Below, piece by piece: positions 1 to 5,995 of a stretch of 7,094 nucleotides of DNA (position 1 is its first letter; each line of letters starts with the position of its first letter). The stretch is from an uncultured Bacteroidales bacterium. Its GTDB lineage: Bacteria > Bacteroidota > Bacteroidia > Bacteroidales > P3. The DNA is taken from positions 1-7,094 of the forward strand of contig CAMNIH010000089.1 of NCBI GenBank assembly GCA_946540365.1. Direction: 5' to 3'. Under the pieces are notes generated by a model, which was given only the letters and a program-made list of their open reading frames with translations, made no database searches and was not told the DNA's origin. The position numbers and the translations under genes were made by a program.

Positions 1-44
1 CCAGATTATGAGTCTGTTGCTCTAACCAACTGAGCTACAAGTCC
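1..44 (-). tRNA. tRNA with CAU anticodon (Met or Ile2), 5' part only, runs off the left edge
   Basis: Read on the minus strand from position 44, the sequence has a 7-nt acceptor arm GGACTTG, then TA. A D arm follows with stem GCTC/GAGC and loop AGTTGGTTA, then an anticodon arm with loop CTCATAA, giving anticodon CAU. The variable loop, T arm and 3' acceptor strand lie outside the window. The anticodon stem is CAGA/TCTG with an A-G mismatch at the outermost 27-43 position. A CAU anticodon fits elongator tRNA-Met, but also tRNA-Ile2, whose C34 is modified to lysidine by TilS to read AUA. The visible part cannot separate these. It is unlikely to be the initiator, because the D arm and the CTCATAA loop resemble elongator or Ile2 types. 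Confidence 0.9.
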
Positions 45-66
45 AGTGCTTTTGATAAAAGCGGTG

Positions 67-98
67 CAAAGGTAAGCAGATTTTCTTAAATATCCAAA
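67..98 (-). promoter_or_regulatory. Bacteroidota-type promoter for the tRNA gene
   Basis: On the minus strand TTTG (98-95) is followed after 20 nt by TACCTTTG (74-67). This is a perfect match to the TTTG-N19-21-TAnnTTTG promoter used by the primary sigma factor of Bacteroidota. Transcription would start near position 60, about 15 nt before the mature tRNA 5' end at 44. The -33 TTTG lies inside the palindrome at 94-107. Confidence 0.65.
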
Positions 99-107
99 TA
101 AATTTGG
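94..107. promoter_or_regulatory. Palindrome nested in a longer inverted repeat between divergent promoters
   Basis: CCAAATAAATTTGG has perfect 6-bp arms around AA. Just outside, AGATTTTC (78-85) and GAAAATCT (108-115) form a perfect 8-bp inverted repeat. The outer left arm is separated from the inner arm by 8 nt, while the outer right arm directly abuts its inner arm. The site lies between the tRNA promoter and the ATPase promoter box, where an operator could affect both. Its function is inferred from position only. AT-rich spacers form such palindromes by chance more often than average DNA. Confidence 0.35.
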
Positions 108-118
108 GAAAATCTTTG

Positions 119-126
119 TAACTTTG
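119..126 (+). promoter_or_regulatory. Probable -7 box of the ATPase promoter
   Basis: TAACTTTG matches TAnnTTTG and ends 10 nt before the ATPase ATG at 137, so the transcript would have a very short leader of a few nucleotides. The nearest upstream TTTG (103-106) is only 12 nt away instead of 19-21, and no good -33 box sits at the usual distance. Either the promoter is weak or regulated, or a divergent -33 element is used. Confidence 0.45.
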
Positions 127-136
127 CAGCCGATAT

Positions 137-2788
137 ATGAAAGAAGAGATACAAGGGCTGTCATTGCAGCAGGTTGAAGAGAGTAGGCGTGCGCACGGCG
201 AGAACGTGCTGACGCCGCCCCCGCGCCAGTCAATGTGGCGGCTTTATTTGGAAAAGTACGACGATCCTATGGTACGCATTCTTTTGGTGGCTGCCGTAGT
301 ATCGCTTGCGCTGGCCTTCGTGAAGCAAGACTTTGTGGAGACGCTTGGCATCATAGCTGCCATTATTCTGGCTACGACCGTAGGTTTCTATTTCGAGCGC
401 GACGCCGCCCGTAAGTTTGATGTGCTGACCCAGTTAGGCGAGGAGCAGCCAGTCAAGGTGCTGCGCCGGACGGCGGAGGACAACGCGACTGGAAAGTCTT
501 CCAGTAAGGTTATAGAGATAGCTCGTCGCGAGGTGGTGGTGGGCGATGTCGTCATTGTGGAAACGGGCGACGAGGTTCCGGCCGACGGTCGTTTATTTGA
601 GAGTACCGACCTTCAGGTGGACGAATCAAGTCTGACCGGTGAGTTGCTTACCAACAAATCGGTGGCCGGCCCGCGCGTCACAGCGAGTAGCGCGGGGGCA
701 GGTCAGCGCATGGCAGAGGGCGCTCCGGGCGTAGCAGCGAGCAGCGCTGGGAGCGGGGAGGCTTATCCGAAGGATGTGCTTCTGCGCAGCTCGATGGTGA
801 TGAACGGTACGGGGCGTTACGTCGTGACGGCAGTAGGCGACGAGACGGAGATAGGCCACGTAGCGCGTCAGTCGACGGAGATTACCGGCGTCAAGACCCC
901 TCTTAACCTTCAGCTGGACCGCCTCGCCAAGCTTATCAGCAAGATAGGCGGCGGCACGGCCATGGCGTCGTTCGTCCTTTTCCTTGGCCACGACATACTT
1001 ACCAATCCCCTTTGGCACAGCAGCGACTATGTGGGCATGCTGGAAGTGGTGCTGAAGTACTTTATGATGGCCGTCACCCTCATCGTCATGGCAGTGCCCG
1101 AGGGTCTGCCCATGGCCGTCACCCTGGCTTTGGCGCTGAACATGCGGAGGATGCTCAAGTCTAACAATCTGGTGCGCAAGCTTCAGGCCTCTGAGACGAT
1201 GGGTGCCGTCACCTGCATCTGCACCGACAAGACCGGCACGCTGACGCAGAACCGCATGACAGTAGCCGAGGTGGAAGTGTACGGCGAGCAAGAATCTGCA
1301 AGGGACATGCTCTACCGGTCCATAGCTCTGAACACCACTGCCACGCACGAGGTGGGCAATCCTACCGAGCAGGCCCTTTTGCGCTGGCTTGCAGCACAGG
1401 GCGTGGACTACCAGCAGCTGCGTTCCCAGAACCCCTTCACCTCGCGCGAGCCCTTCTCCACCGAGCGCAAGTATATGTCGACCACGGTGGGCGGCACCCG
1501 GTATATTAAAGGTGCCCCCGAGATAGTCATGTCCATGTGCAGCCTTACCGACGCTGTTCGCCGGCAGGCCTCCGAACACCTCATAGAGTGGCAGCAACAC
1601 GCCATGCGCACCCTGGCCGTAGCCCAGGACGACCGTCTGCTGGCCATCATAGCCATCAGCGACCCCCTGCGCGAGGAAGTGCCCGACGCCATCCGCCAGT
1701 GCGAACAGGCCGGCATCGACGTCAAGATAGTCACCGGCGACACCGCCGAAACGGCCAGGGAGATAGGCCGCCAGATAGGTCTCATCCCCGACTCCTCTCC
1801 AGCGGTGGGAGTGGGGAACGTTCTGTCCATCACCGGCTCCGAGTTTGCGGCGATGAGCGACGAGGACGCCCAGAAGATAGTGACAGGCCTGAAGGTGATG
1901 TCGCGTGCCCGTCCTACCGACAAGCAGCGCCTGGTCAGCCAGCTGCAGCGTCAGGGCCAGGTGGTTGCCGTCACCGGTGACGGCACCAACGACGCCCCCG
2001 CGCTGAACCACGCCCATGTCGGCCTGTCGCTTGGCAGCGGCACCAGCGTGGCCAAGCAGGCCAGCGACATCACCCTGCTCGACGACTCCTTCCGTTCCAT
2101 TGTCCATGCCGTTATGTGGGGCCGGTCACTCTATAAGAACATCCAGCGCTTCATCTTCTTCCAGCTTGTGGTCAACGTCACGGCGCTCCTGCTGGTGCTC
2201 TTCGGCGCCTTCGTAGGCACCGAGCTGCCCCTTACCATCACGCAGATACTCTGGATAAACCTCATTATGGACACCTTCGCCGCCATGGCCCTGGCCTCGC
2301 TGCCTCCCAGCCGCGAGGTGATGCACGAGCATCCGCGCTCGCGCGACGCCTTCATCATCACGCGTCCCATGATGCACGGCATCCTCGTCGTCGGCGGGCT
2401 CTTCTTCCTTGGCATGTTCGCCCTGCTATGGTACTTCGAGCGCATTGCCGGCGTCAACCCCACCGAGCTCACCGTCTTCTTCACCATCTTTGTCATGCTG
2501 CAGTGGTGGAACCTCTTCAACGCCCGTTCGCTGGGCTCCCACCACTCCGCCCTGCGCCGTCTGTGGGCCTGCCGCGGCTTCCTGCTGGTGCTGGTGCTGG
2601 TGCTGGTCGGCCAGTGGCTTATCGTCACCTTCGGCGGCAAGATGTTCCGCACCGTACCCCTTGCGCCGCTGACGTGGCTGTACATCATAGCCGGCACGAG
2701 TCCGGTGCTGTGGATAGGCGAGCTGTACAGGAAGTTCTTTGACCTGAAGGGCAAAGCGAGCGGAGCTCGTGGGAGAGTTGATAGTTGA
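137..2788 (+). CDS. PMCA-type calcium-translocating P-type ATPase
   Basis: An 883-residue inner-membrane pump that should export Ca2+ at the cost of ATP. The P-type signature is complete. TGE of the actuator domain is at residues 167-169, VPEGLP in M4 at 320-325, and DKTGTLT with phosphorylated Asp364 at 364-370. KGAPE of the nucleotide domain is at 458-462, TGD at 533-535 and TGDGTND at 613-619. M5 carries Asn680 in FQLVVN and M6 carries Asn708 and Asp712 in WINLIMD. Together with Glu322 these match the single Ca2+ site (site II) of plasma-membrane-type pumps. Membrane segments lie near 46-62, 66-84, 269-287, 303-335, 672-693, 697-720, 742-767, 774-796, 813-831 and 842-861. The ATG is chosen because the N terminus (MKEEIQGLS) matches the family and sits just after a promoter box. 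Oddities: a Ser/Thr/Lys-rich insert near 112-124; a Gly/Ala/Ser-rich insert near 176-209 with an internal duplication; and a C-terminal tail (about 872-883) encoded by intergenic-type repeat DNA. Transport of another cation cannot be fully excluded. Confidence 0.95.
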   Translation: MKEEIQGLSLQQVEESRRAHGENVLTPPPRQSMWRLYLEKYDDPMVRILLVAAVVSLALAFVKQDFVETLGIIAAIILATTVGFYFERDAARKFDVLTQLGEEQPVKVLRRTAEDNATGKSSSKVIEIARREVVVGDVVIVETGDEVPADGRLFESTDLQVDESSLTGELLTNKSVAGPRVTASSAGAGQRMAEGAPGVAASSAGSGEAYPKDVLLRSSMVMNGTGRYVVTAVGDETEIGHVARQSTEITGVKTPLNLQLDRLAKLISKIGGGTAMASFVLFLGHDILTNPLWHSSDYVGMLEVVLKYFMMAVTLIVMAVPEGLPMAVTLALALNMRRMLKSNNLVRKLQASETMGAVTCICTDKTGTLTQNRMTVAEVEVYGEQESARDMLYRSIALNTTATHEVGNPTEQALLRWLAAQGVDYQQLRSQNPFTSREPFSTERKYMSTTVGGTRYIKGAPEIVMSMCSLTDAVRRQASEHLIEWQQHAMRTLAVAQDDRLLAIIAISDPLREEVPDAIRQCEQAGIDVKIVTGDTAETAREIGRQIGLIPDSSPAVGVGNVLSITGSEFAAMSDEDAQKIVTGLKVMSRARPTDKQRLVSQLQRQGQVVAVTGDGTNDAPALNHAHVGLSLGSGTSVAKQASDITLLDDSFRSIVHAVMWGRSLYKNIQRFIFFQLVVNVTALLLVLFGAFVGTELPLTITQILWINLIMDTFAAMALASLPPSREVMHEHPRSRDAFIITRPMMHGILVVGGLFFLGMFALLWYFERIAGVNPTELTVFFTIFVMLQWWNLFNARSLGSHHSALRRLWACRGFLLVLVLVLVGQWLIVTFGGKMFRTVPLAPLTWLYIIAGTSPVLWIGELYRKFFDLKGKASGARGRVDS
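677..758 (+). repeat. Imperfect 54-bp-period direct duplication inside the ATPase gene
   Basis: Residues 181-189 (VTASSAGAG) and 199-207 (VAASSAGSG) are near-identical and exactly 18 codons apart. At DNA level the shared core starts at 681 and 735 (CAGCGAGTAGCGCGGG versus CAGCGAGCAGCGCTGG). The period is a multiple of three, so the reading frame is kept. It lies in the actuator domain, just after the TGE loop. Confidence 0.7.
2585..2608 (+). repeat. Hexamer CTGGTG microsatellite in membrane segment M9
   Basis: CTGGTG occurs three times in a row, followed by CTGGTC, and encodes alternating Leu-Val (residues 817-824) in a transmembrane helix. Slippage by whole units would keep the frame and change helix length by two residues per unit. 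Confidence 0.7.
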
Positions 2789-2807
2789 GAGTTGATAGTT
2801 GACAGTT
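2773..2807 (+). repeat. Five tandem heptamers GANAGTT at the ATPase/ribF junction
   Basis: The units are GAGAGTT, GATAGTT, GAGAGTT, GATAGTT and GACAGTT. The array encodes the last residues of the ATPase (GRVDS, roughly), contains its TGA stop (2786-2788), and continues into the space before ribF. Similar short repeats are, as I recall, common in intergenic DNA of Prevotella and Bacteroides. Seven is not a multiple of three, so gain or loss of one unit would change the ATPase C terminus and the phase relative to ribF. Confidence 0.85.
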
Positions 2808-2818
2808 ATTCAGGTCAG

Positions 2819-3658
2819 ATGTCTGGTTACGTTGCCACGATAGGAATGTTCGACGGTGTCCATGCCGGTCACCGTTTCGTGCTGGGGCAGGTAGTGTCCG
2901 AGTCGCGTCGCCGTGGTCTCCGGTCGCTGTGCATCACCTTCGACCACTCCCCCCGCCACGAGCAGGTGCTCACCCCGCTTGCCGAGAAGCGCCAGCTCAT
3001 CCTCGCCACCGGCATCGACCGTGTCGAGGTGCTGCCCTTCACCCCTGCTCTCAAGTCCATGACCGCCCGCCAGTTCATGTGCGACGTGCTTCGCCGGCGC
3101 CTCGGTGTCGAGGTACTGCTGACGGGCTACGACAACCGCTTCGGCCACAACCGTGCCGAGGGCTTTGCCGACTACCGTCGCTACGGTCTCGAGCTGGGCA
3201 TCGACGTCGTCGCCCTGCCTGCCGAGGGCAGCGTCAGCTCGTCGCGCGTGCGCCAGCTGCTTCAGGACGGTCAGGTGGACGAGGCCGCCCGCTGTCTGGG
3301 CCGTCCCTACAGCATCAGCGGCACGGTGGTCCACGGCGAGCATCTGGGCACCCGCCTGGGCTTCCCTACGGCCAACATCGTGCCGCACTGTCCCCAGCAG
3401 CTCGTCCCTGCCCCCGGCGTCTATGCCGTCACCTGCGGCCCACTGAGGGGCATGATGAACATCGGCACGCGCCCCACCTTCGGGCCCCATGGCCAGACCC
3501 TCGAGGTCCATCTCTTCGACTACCACGGCGACCTTTACGGCCGCCAGCTCACCATCGGCTTCGTGCGCCGTCTGCGCGCCGAGCGCCCCTTCCAGAGCGC
3601 TGCCGAACTGATAGAACAACTTAAAAAAGACGCCCTTCAGGCGCAACAGCAACTATGA
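2819..3658 (+). CDS. ribF: Bifunctional riboflavin kinase / FAD synthetase
   Basis: Makes FMN from riboflavin and ATP, then FAD from FMN and ATP, in the cytoplasm. With ATG 2819 it has 279 residues, a little shorter than the roughly 300-315 usual for RibF. The N-terminal nucleotidyltransferase domain shows GMFDGVHAGH (9-18, the HxGH motif), TGYDNRFG (102-109) and SSSRVR (140-145). The C-terminal riboflavin kinase domain shows GTRLGFPTAN (177-186), MNIGTRPT (213-220) and LEVH with the likely catalytic Glu229. Start choice: ATG 2819 lies only four residues before the first beta strand (VATIG), outside the heptamer array. A TTG at 2792 in the same frame would add nine residues encoded mostly by the repeat. 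It begins 30 bp after the ATPase stop and overlaps the next gene by 4 bp, so it is probably cotranscribed with both. The short N terminus may mean the original start region was replaced by repeat DNA. Confidence 0.95.
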   Translation: MSGYVATIGMFDGVHAGHRFVLGQVVSESRRRGLRSLCITFDHSPRHEQVLTPLAEKRQLILATGIDRVEVLPFTPALKSMTARQFMCDVLRRRLGVEVLLTGYDNRFGHNRAEGFADYRRYGLELGIDVVALPAEGSVSSSRVRQLLQDGQVDEAARCLGRPYSISGTVVHGEHLGTRLGFPTANIVPHCPQQLVPAPGVYAVTCGPLRGMMNIGTRPTFGPHGQTLEVHLFDYHGDLYGRQLTIGFVRRLRAERPFQSAAELIEQLKKDALQAQQQL

Positions 3659-4440
3659 AAAAAGCCCTTAGCTACCTTCTCGTCTTCATCGGCCTCCAGT
3701 TGTTAGGAGGTGCCGTCATCCCCCCTGTCTGGGCGGCCGTCACCCACTCGCCCGATATGACCCCGGCCAAGCTCATCGTGACTACCACCATAGTCGGCCT
3801 TGCCACCATCCTGGTGTTCCTGCTGGCGCGGTGGGCCGAGCTGTCGCCCCGCTGGCTGCGCACGCGTCCCTGGAGTGTACTGCTGTGGACCGTCGTGGCC
3901 GCCCTCGGCCTCATCATCCCCTCCATGTGGCTGCAGGAGCACATGCCCGAGCTGCCCAACCTGGTGGAGAACGAGTTCGACATGATAATGCGCAACCGCT
4001 GGGGCTACCTGGCCATCGGTCTGCTGGCCCCCTTCAGCGAGGAGATTGTCTTCCGTGGTGCCATCCTCAAGCGCCTGCTTCAGTCGCCGCGCCTGTCGAC
4101 CTGGGCAGCCATCGCCCTCTCGGCCCTGCTCTTCGCCCTCATCCACATGAACCCCGCCCAGATGCCCCACGCCTTCGTCATCGGCCTCCTCTTAGGCTGG
4201 ATGTACTGGCGCACGGGCTCCATCCTGCCCGGCATGGCCTTCCACTGGGCCAACAACTCGGTGGCCTACGTCATGTACAACCTCTATCCCGACCCCGACA
4301 TCAGGCTCGTCGACCTCTTCAAGGGTTCCCAGTCGCACGTGCTCATGGCCCTCGGCTTCTCGCTGCTCATCCTGCTGCCCGCGCTCTTCCAGCTGCACCT
4401 GCTGATGCGCCGTGCCGACGCGGGCGACCGTCGCAGCTGA
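3655..4440 (+). CDS. CPBP family intramembrane glutamic endopeptidase (CAAX/Abi type)
   Basis: A 261-residue polytopic inner-membrane protein of the CPBP (PF02517, Rce1-like) family. The three family motifs are present: EEIVFRG with Glu129, Glu130 and Arg134; FALIH with Phe160 and His164; and HWANN with His197 and Asn201. Hydrophobic helices lie near 5-28, 39-58, 74-92, 116-128, 148-165, 171-191, 195-210 and 228-250. The N terminus (MKK followed by a long hydrophobic run) is the first membrane helix or an uncleaved signal. The ATG overlaps the ribF stop as ATGA, which suggests translational coupling, so the start is firm. Bacterial members are linked variously to peptide processing, bacteriocin immunity and protein sorting. 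No substrate can be assigned here. A stem-loop lies 30 bp downstream. Confidence 0.9.
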   Translation: MKKALSYLLVFIGLQLLGGAVIPPVWAAVTHSPDMTPAKLIVTTTIVGLATILVFLLARWAELSPRWLRTRPWSVLLWTVVAALGLIIPSMWLQEHMPELPNLVENEFDMIMRNRWGYLAIGLLAPFSEEIVFRGAILKRLLQSPRLSTWAAIALSALLFALIHMNPAQMPHAFVIGLLLGWMYWRTGSILPGMAFHWANNSVAYVMYNLYPDPDIRLVDLFKGSQSHVLMALGFSLLILLPALFQLHLLMRRADAGDRRS

Positions 4441-4470
4441 CCCCATCCCGTACGGACCCCGACACAAAGC

Positions 4471-4510
4471 GAGCGGACTGCCTCTGACACTTTCAGCAGG
4501 CAGTCCGCTC
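4471..4510 (+). terminator. 12-bp perfect stem-loop, probable terminator of the ATPase-ribF-CPBP operon
   Basis: GAGCGGACTGCC (4471-4482) pairs perfectly with GGCAGTCCGCTC (4499-4510) around a 16-nt loop. On the plus strand only TTCGTT follows, so the U tract is weak. On the minus strand the stem is followed by GCTTTGTGT. It lies between two convergent genes and may act in both directions. Confidence 0.65.
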
Positions 4511-4616
4511 TTCGTTAGTATGTTATGAAAAAATTTGAGAGAAAGTAAAGCTTCACAGCTTCACAAGTGTGTTTTAACTAAACATGATGTATATAGAGAA
4601 AGCATAGAAAAAATTC
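4511..4616. other. AT-rich convergent intergenic spacer
   Basis: No gene is supported here. It holds a tandem 8-bp repeat AGCTTCAC x2 (4549-4564) and, on the minus strand just after the stop at 4617-4619, GAATTTTTTC. The T run could serve as a weak terminator tail for the anti-sigma-like gene. The nearby GAGAA/TTCTC stem (4596-4600 / 4614-4618) is only 5 bp. Confidence 0.5.
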
Positions 4617-5093
4617 TCAGTCCTTCGCCTCGACCGGCATCGTCACCTTCGAGCTGTCGCCCTGCGTGTCGGCCGCGTTCACGGCCTGTACCGGTCTCAC
4701 CGCTGTCACGGTGTCCACGTCGTGTTCCAGCACCGCGTAGTCCTCCACCGTATTCCAGCTGCTGTCCCACGGAGCCTGCAGCGCGCCGCCGACGGTCAGA
4801 ATGATAGCCACCACCGAGGCAGCCTTGAACAGCGGCATCAGCCTGTCCCTCAGACTCACCACCTTGGCCTTCACCATCGGGGCCTCGTCGCTGATGAGCC
4901 CCATCAGGCGCTCGTCGAAGTCCTCGCCCAGCGTCTCCTCCCCGGCCTGTGCCTCGAAGAAAGGCTTCCACTGGCTCAGCTCCTCGGCCACGTCGCCCCC
5001 GCGGAAGTACTCACGCAGCGTGCGTTCCTCCTCCAGCGAGGTCTCAGCCTCCCAGTAGCGCTCCAACAGCAACTCTATCTTTTTCGTATCCAT
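4617..5093 (-). CDS. Putative anti-sigma factor-like single-pass membrane protein
   Basis: A 158-residue protein. The N-terminal segment (about 5-31, IELLLERYWEAETSLEEERT and following) is acidic and helical. It resembles the N terminus of small Bacteroidales proteins usually encoded next to an ECF sigma factor, sometimes annotated as hypothetical or, misleadingly, as pyruvate ferredoxin oxidoreductase. One likely membrane helix spans about 86-104 (MPLFKAASVVAIILTVGGA). The C-terminal part (105-158) would then be periplasmic and looks disordered. There is no visible HxxxCxxC zinc motif, so it is not a classic ZAS-type anti-sigma factor. The arrangement of a cytoplasmic N terminus, one helix and an outer tail fits sequestration of a sigma factor at the membrane. 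The natural partner is the sigma gene at 6060-6563, on the other side of argB. The role is inferred from resemblance and context. Confidence 0.65.
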   Translation of the reverse strand: MDTKKIELLLERYWEAETSLEEERTLREYFRGGDVAEELSQWKPFFEAQAGEETLGEDFDERLMGLISDEAPMVKAKVVSLRDRLMPLFKAASVVAIILTVGGALQAPWDSSWNTVEDYAVLEHDVDTVTAVRPVQAVNAADTQGDSSKVTMPVEAKD

Positions 5094-5133
5094 ACGTTAT
5101 GTCGTTTCTAATAGTAAGACGAATCACACGGCA

Positions 5134-5141
5134 GAAAGTTA
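5134..5141 (-). promoter_or_regulatory. Possible -7 box for the anti-sigma-like gene
   Basis: On the minus strand TAACTTTC differs from TAnnTTTG only in the last base and lies about 40 nt upstream of the ATG at 5093. A TTTG (5156-5153) is only 11 nt upstream, not 19-21. The same short spacing is seen at the ATPase promoter. This is a weak call. Confidence 0.3.
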
Positions 5142-5158
5142 CAGAAAAGACCCAAAAA

Positions 5159-5190
5159 TTTGCTTTTTTCCTTGTTTCTTCGTACCTTTG
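5159..5190 (+). promoter_or_regulatory. Bacteroidota-type promoter for argB
   Basis: TTTG (5159-5162) is followed after exactly 20 nt by TACCTTTG (5183-5190), a perfect match to TTTG-N19-21-TAnnTTTG. Transcription should start near 5197, giving a leader of about 20 nt before the ATG at 5219. This leader is too short for an attenuator or riboswitch. Confidence 0.75.
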
Positions 5191-5218
5191 CCCCCAGGAA
5201 AAGACATTCTGACAAGCA

Positions 5219-5995
5219 ATGAAAGAGAAACTAACCCTTGTAAAAGTAGGCGGTGCCGTCGTCGAGGACGAAGCCCAGCTCACCCAGCTGCTGCGCGACT
5301 TTGCCGCCATTCCCGGCCGTAAGGTGCTGGTGCACGGCGGTGGCCGCCGCGCCACCAAGACCGCCGAGCGCCTGGGTCTGGAGACCCGCATGGTAGGCGG
5401 CCGCCGCATCACCGACGCCGACATGCTCGAAGTCGTCACCATGGTCTACGGAGGCCTGGTCAACAAGCAAGTCGTTGCACGCCTGCAGTCCGTCGGCGTC
5501 AACGCCCTCGGGCTCACCGGCGCCGACGCCAACGTCATCGTGAGCCACCGCCGACCGCCGAAGGACGGCATAGACTACGGCTTCGTGGGCGACGTAGACC
5601 ACGTCAGCTGCGACACCCTCTCAGCCCTCATCGAGGCCGGCCTGGTGCCCGTCGTAGCCCCCCTGACACACGACGGCCACGGCAACATCCTCAACACCAA
5701 CGCCGACACCATGGCCTCCGAGACCGCCAAGGCCCTGGCCACACGCTACGACGTCACCCTCGTCTTCTCCTTTGAGAAGCCCGGCGTGCTTCTCCGCCCT
5801 GACGACGACGCCAGCGTCATACCCGTCATCCGCCGCGCCGACTACGACCGCTACCGTGCCGACGGCACCATCAGCGGCGGCATGCTGCCCAAGATAGAAA
5901 ACGCCCTCAGCGCCGTCGACGCCGGCGTCAGCCGCGTCGTCATCACCCTGGCCACCGCCATCGACGGCCAACACGGCACCGTCATACAACGGTAG
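5219..5995 (+). CDS. argB: N-acetyl- (or N-succinyl-) glutamate kinase
   Basis: Phosphorylates the gamma-carboxyl of N-acylglutamate with ATP, the second step of arginine biosynthesis, in the cytoplasm. It has 258 residues, the usual length for the short, hexamer-lacking E. coli-type enzyme. The amino acid kinase fold is clear: LVKVGGA with Lys9 and Gly11-12 (phosphate binding), HGGGR at 39-43, Arg63 in GGRRIT, NTNAD at 159-163 with Asn159 and Asp163, and SGGMLPK at 219-225 with Lys225. There is no N-terminal helix of the arginine-sensitive hexameric type, so feedback inhibition by arginine is not expected. The ATG follows a canonical promoter by 28 nt and is the only sensible start. In Bacteroides fragilis the arginine route uses succinylated intermediates at the transcarbamylase step, so the acyl group here could be succinyl. 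Downstream, the sigma gene follows after 64 bp and is probably cotranscribed. Confidence 0.95.
   Translation: MKEKLTLVKVGGAVVEDEAQLTQLLRDFAAIPGRKVLVHGGGRRATKTAERLGLETRMVGGRRITDADMLEVVTMVYGGLVNKQVVARLQSVGVNALGLTGADANVIVSHRRPPKDGIDYGFVGDVDHVSCDTLSALIEAGLVPVVAPLTHDGHGNILNTNADTMASETAKALATRYDVTLVFSFEKPGVLLRPDDDASVIPVIRRADYDRYRADGTISGGMLPKIENALSAVDAGVSRVVITLATAIDGQHGTVIQR

Noticed and set aside
626..2107. Long open frame (493 codons) on the minus strand opposite the ATPase gene
   Set aside because: It is antisense to a complete, motif-rich P-type ATPase, has His/Gly/Val-rich composition typical of the complement of GC-rich coding DNA, and shows no recognisable domain.
2792..2818. TTG at 2792 as the start of ribF
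   Set aside because: It would add nine residues encoded by the heptamer array. The ATG at 2819 gives a sensible N terminus just before the first beta strand, so it is preferred, though TTG initiation is not excluded.
2810..3652. 280-codon open frame on the minus strand opposite ribF
   Set aside because: It is the complement of a well-supported ribF; the protein is low in complexity and has no motif.
4525..4548. Tiny ORF MKKFERK in the spacer after the terminator
   Set aside because: Seven codons, no promoter box or ribosome site, located after a probable terminator; expected by chance.
4631..4931. Pyruvate ferredoxin oxidoreductase, a label sometimes given to similar proteins
   Set aside because: The 158-residue protein has no thiamine-diphosphate, iron-sulfur or ferredoxin motif; its acidic helical N terminus and single membrane helix fit an anti-sigma-like role better.
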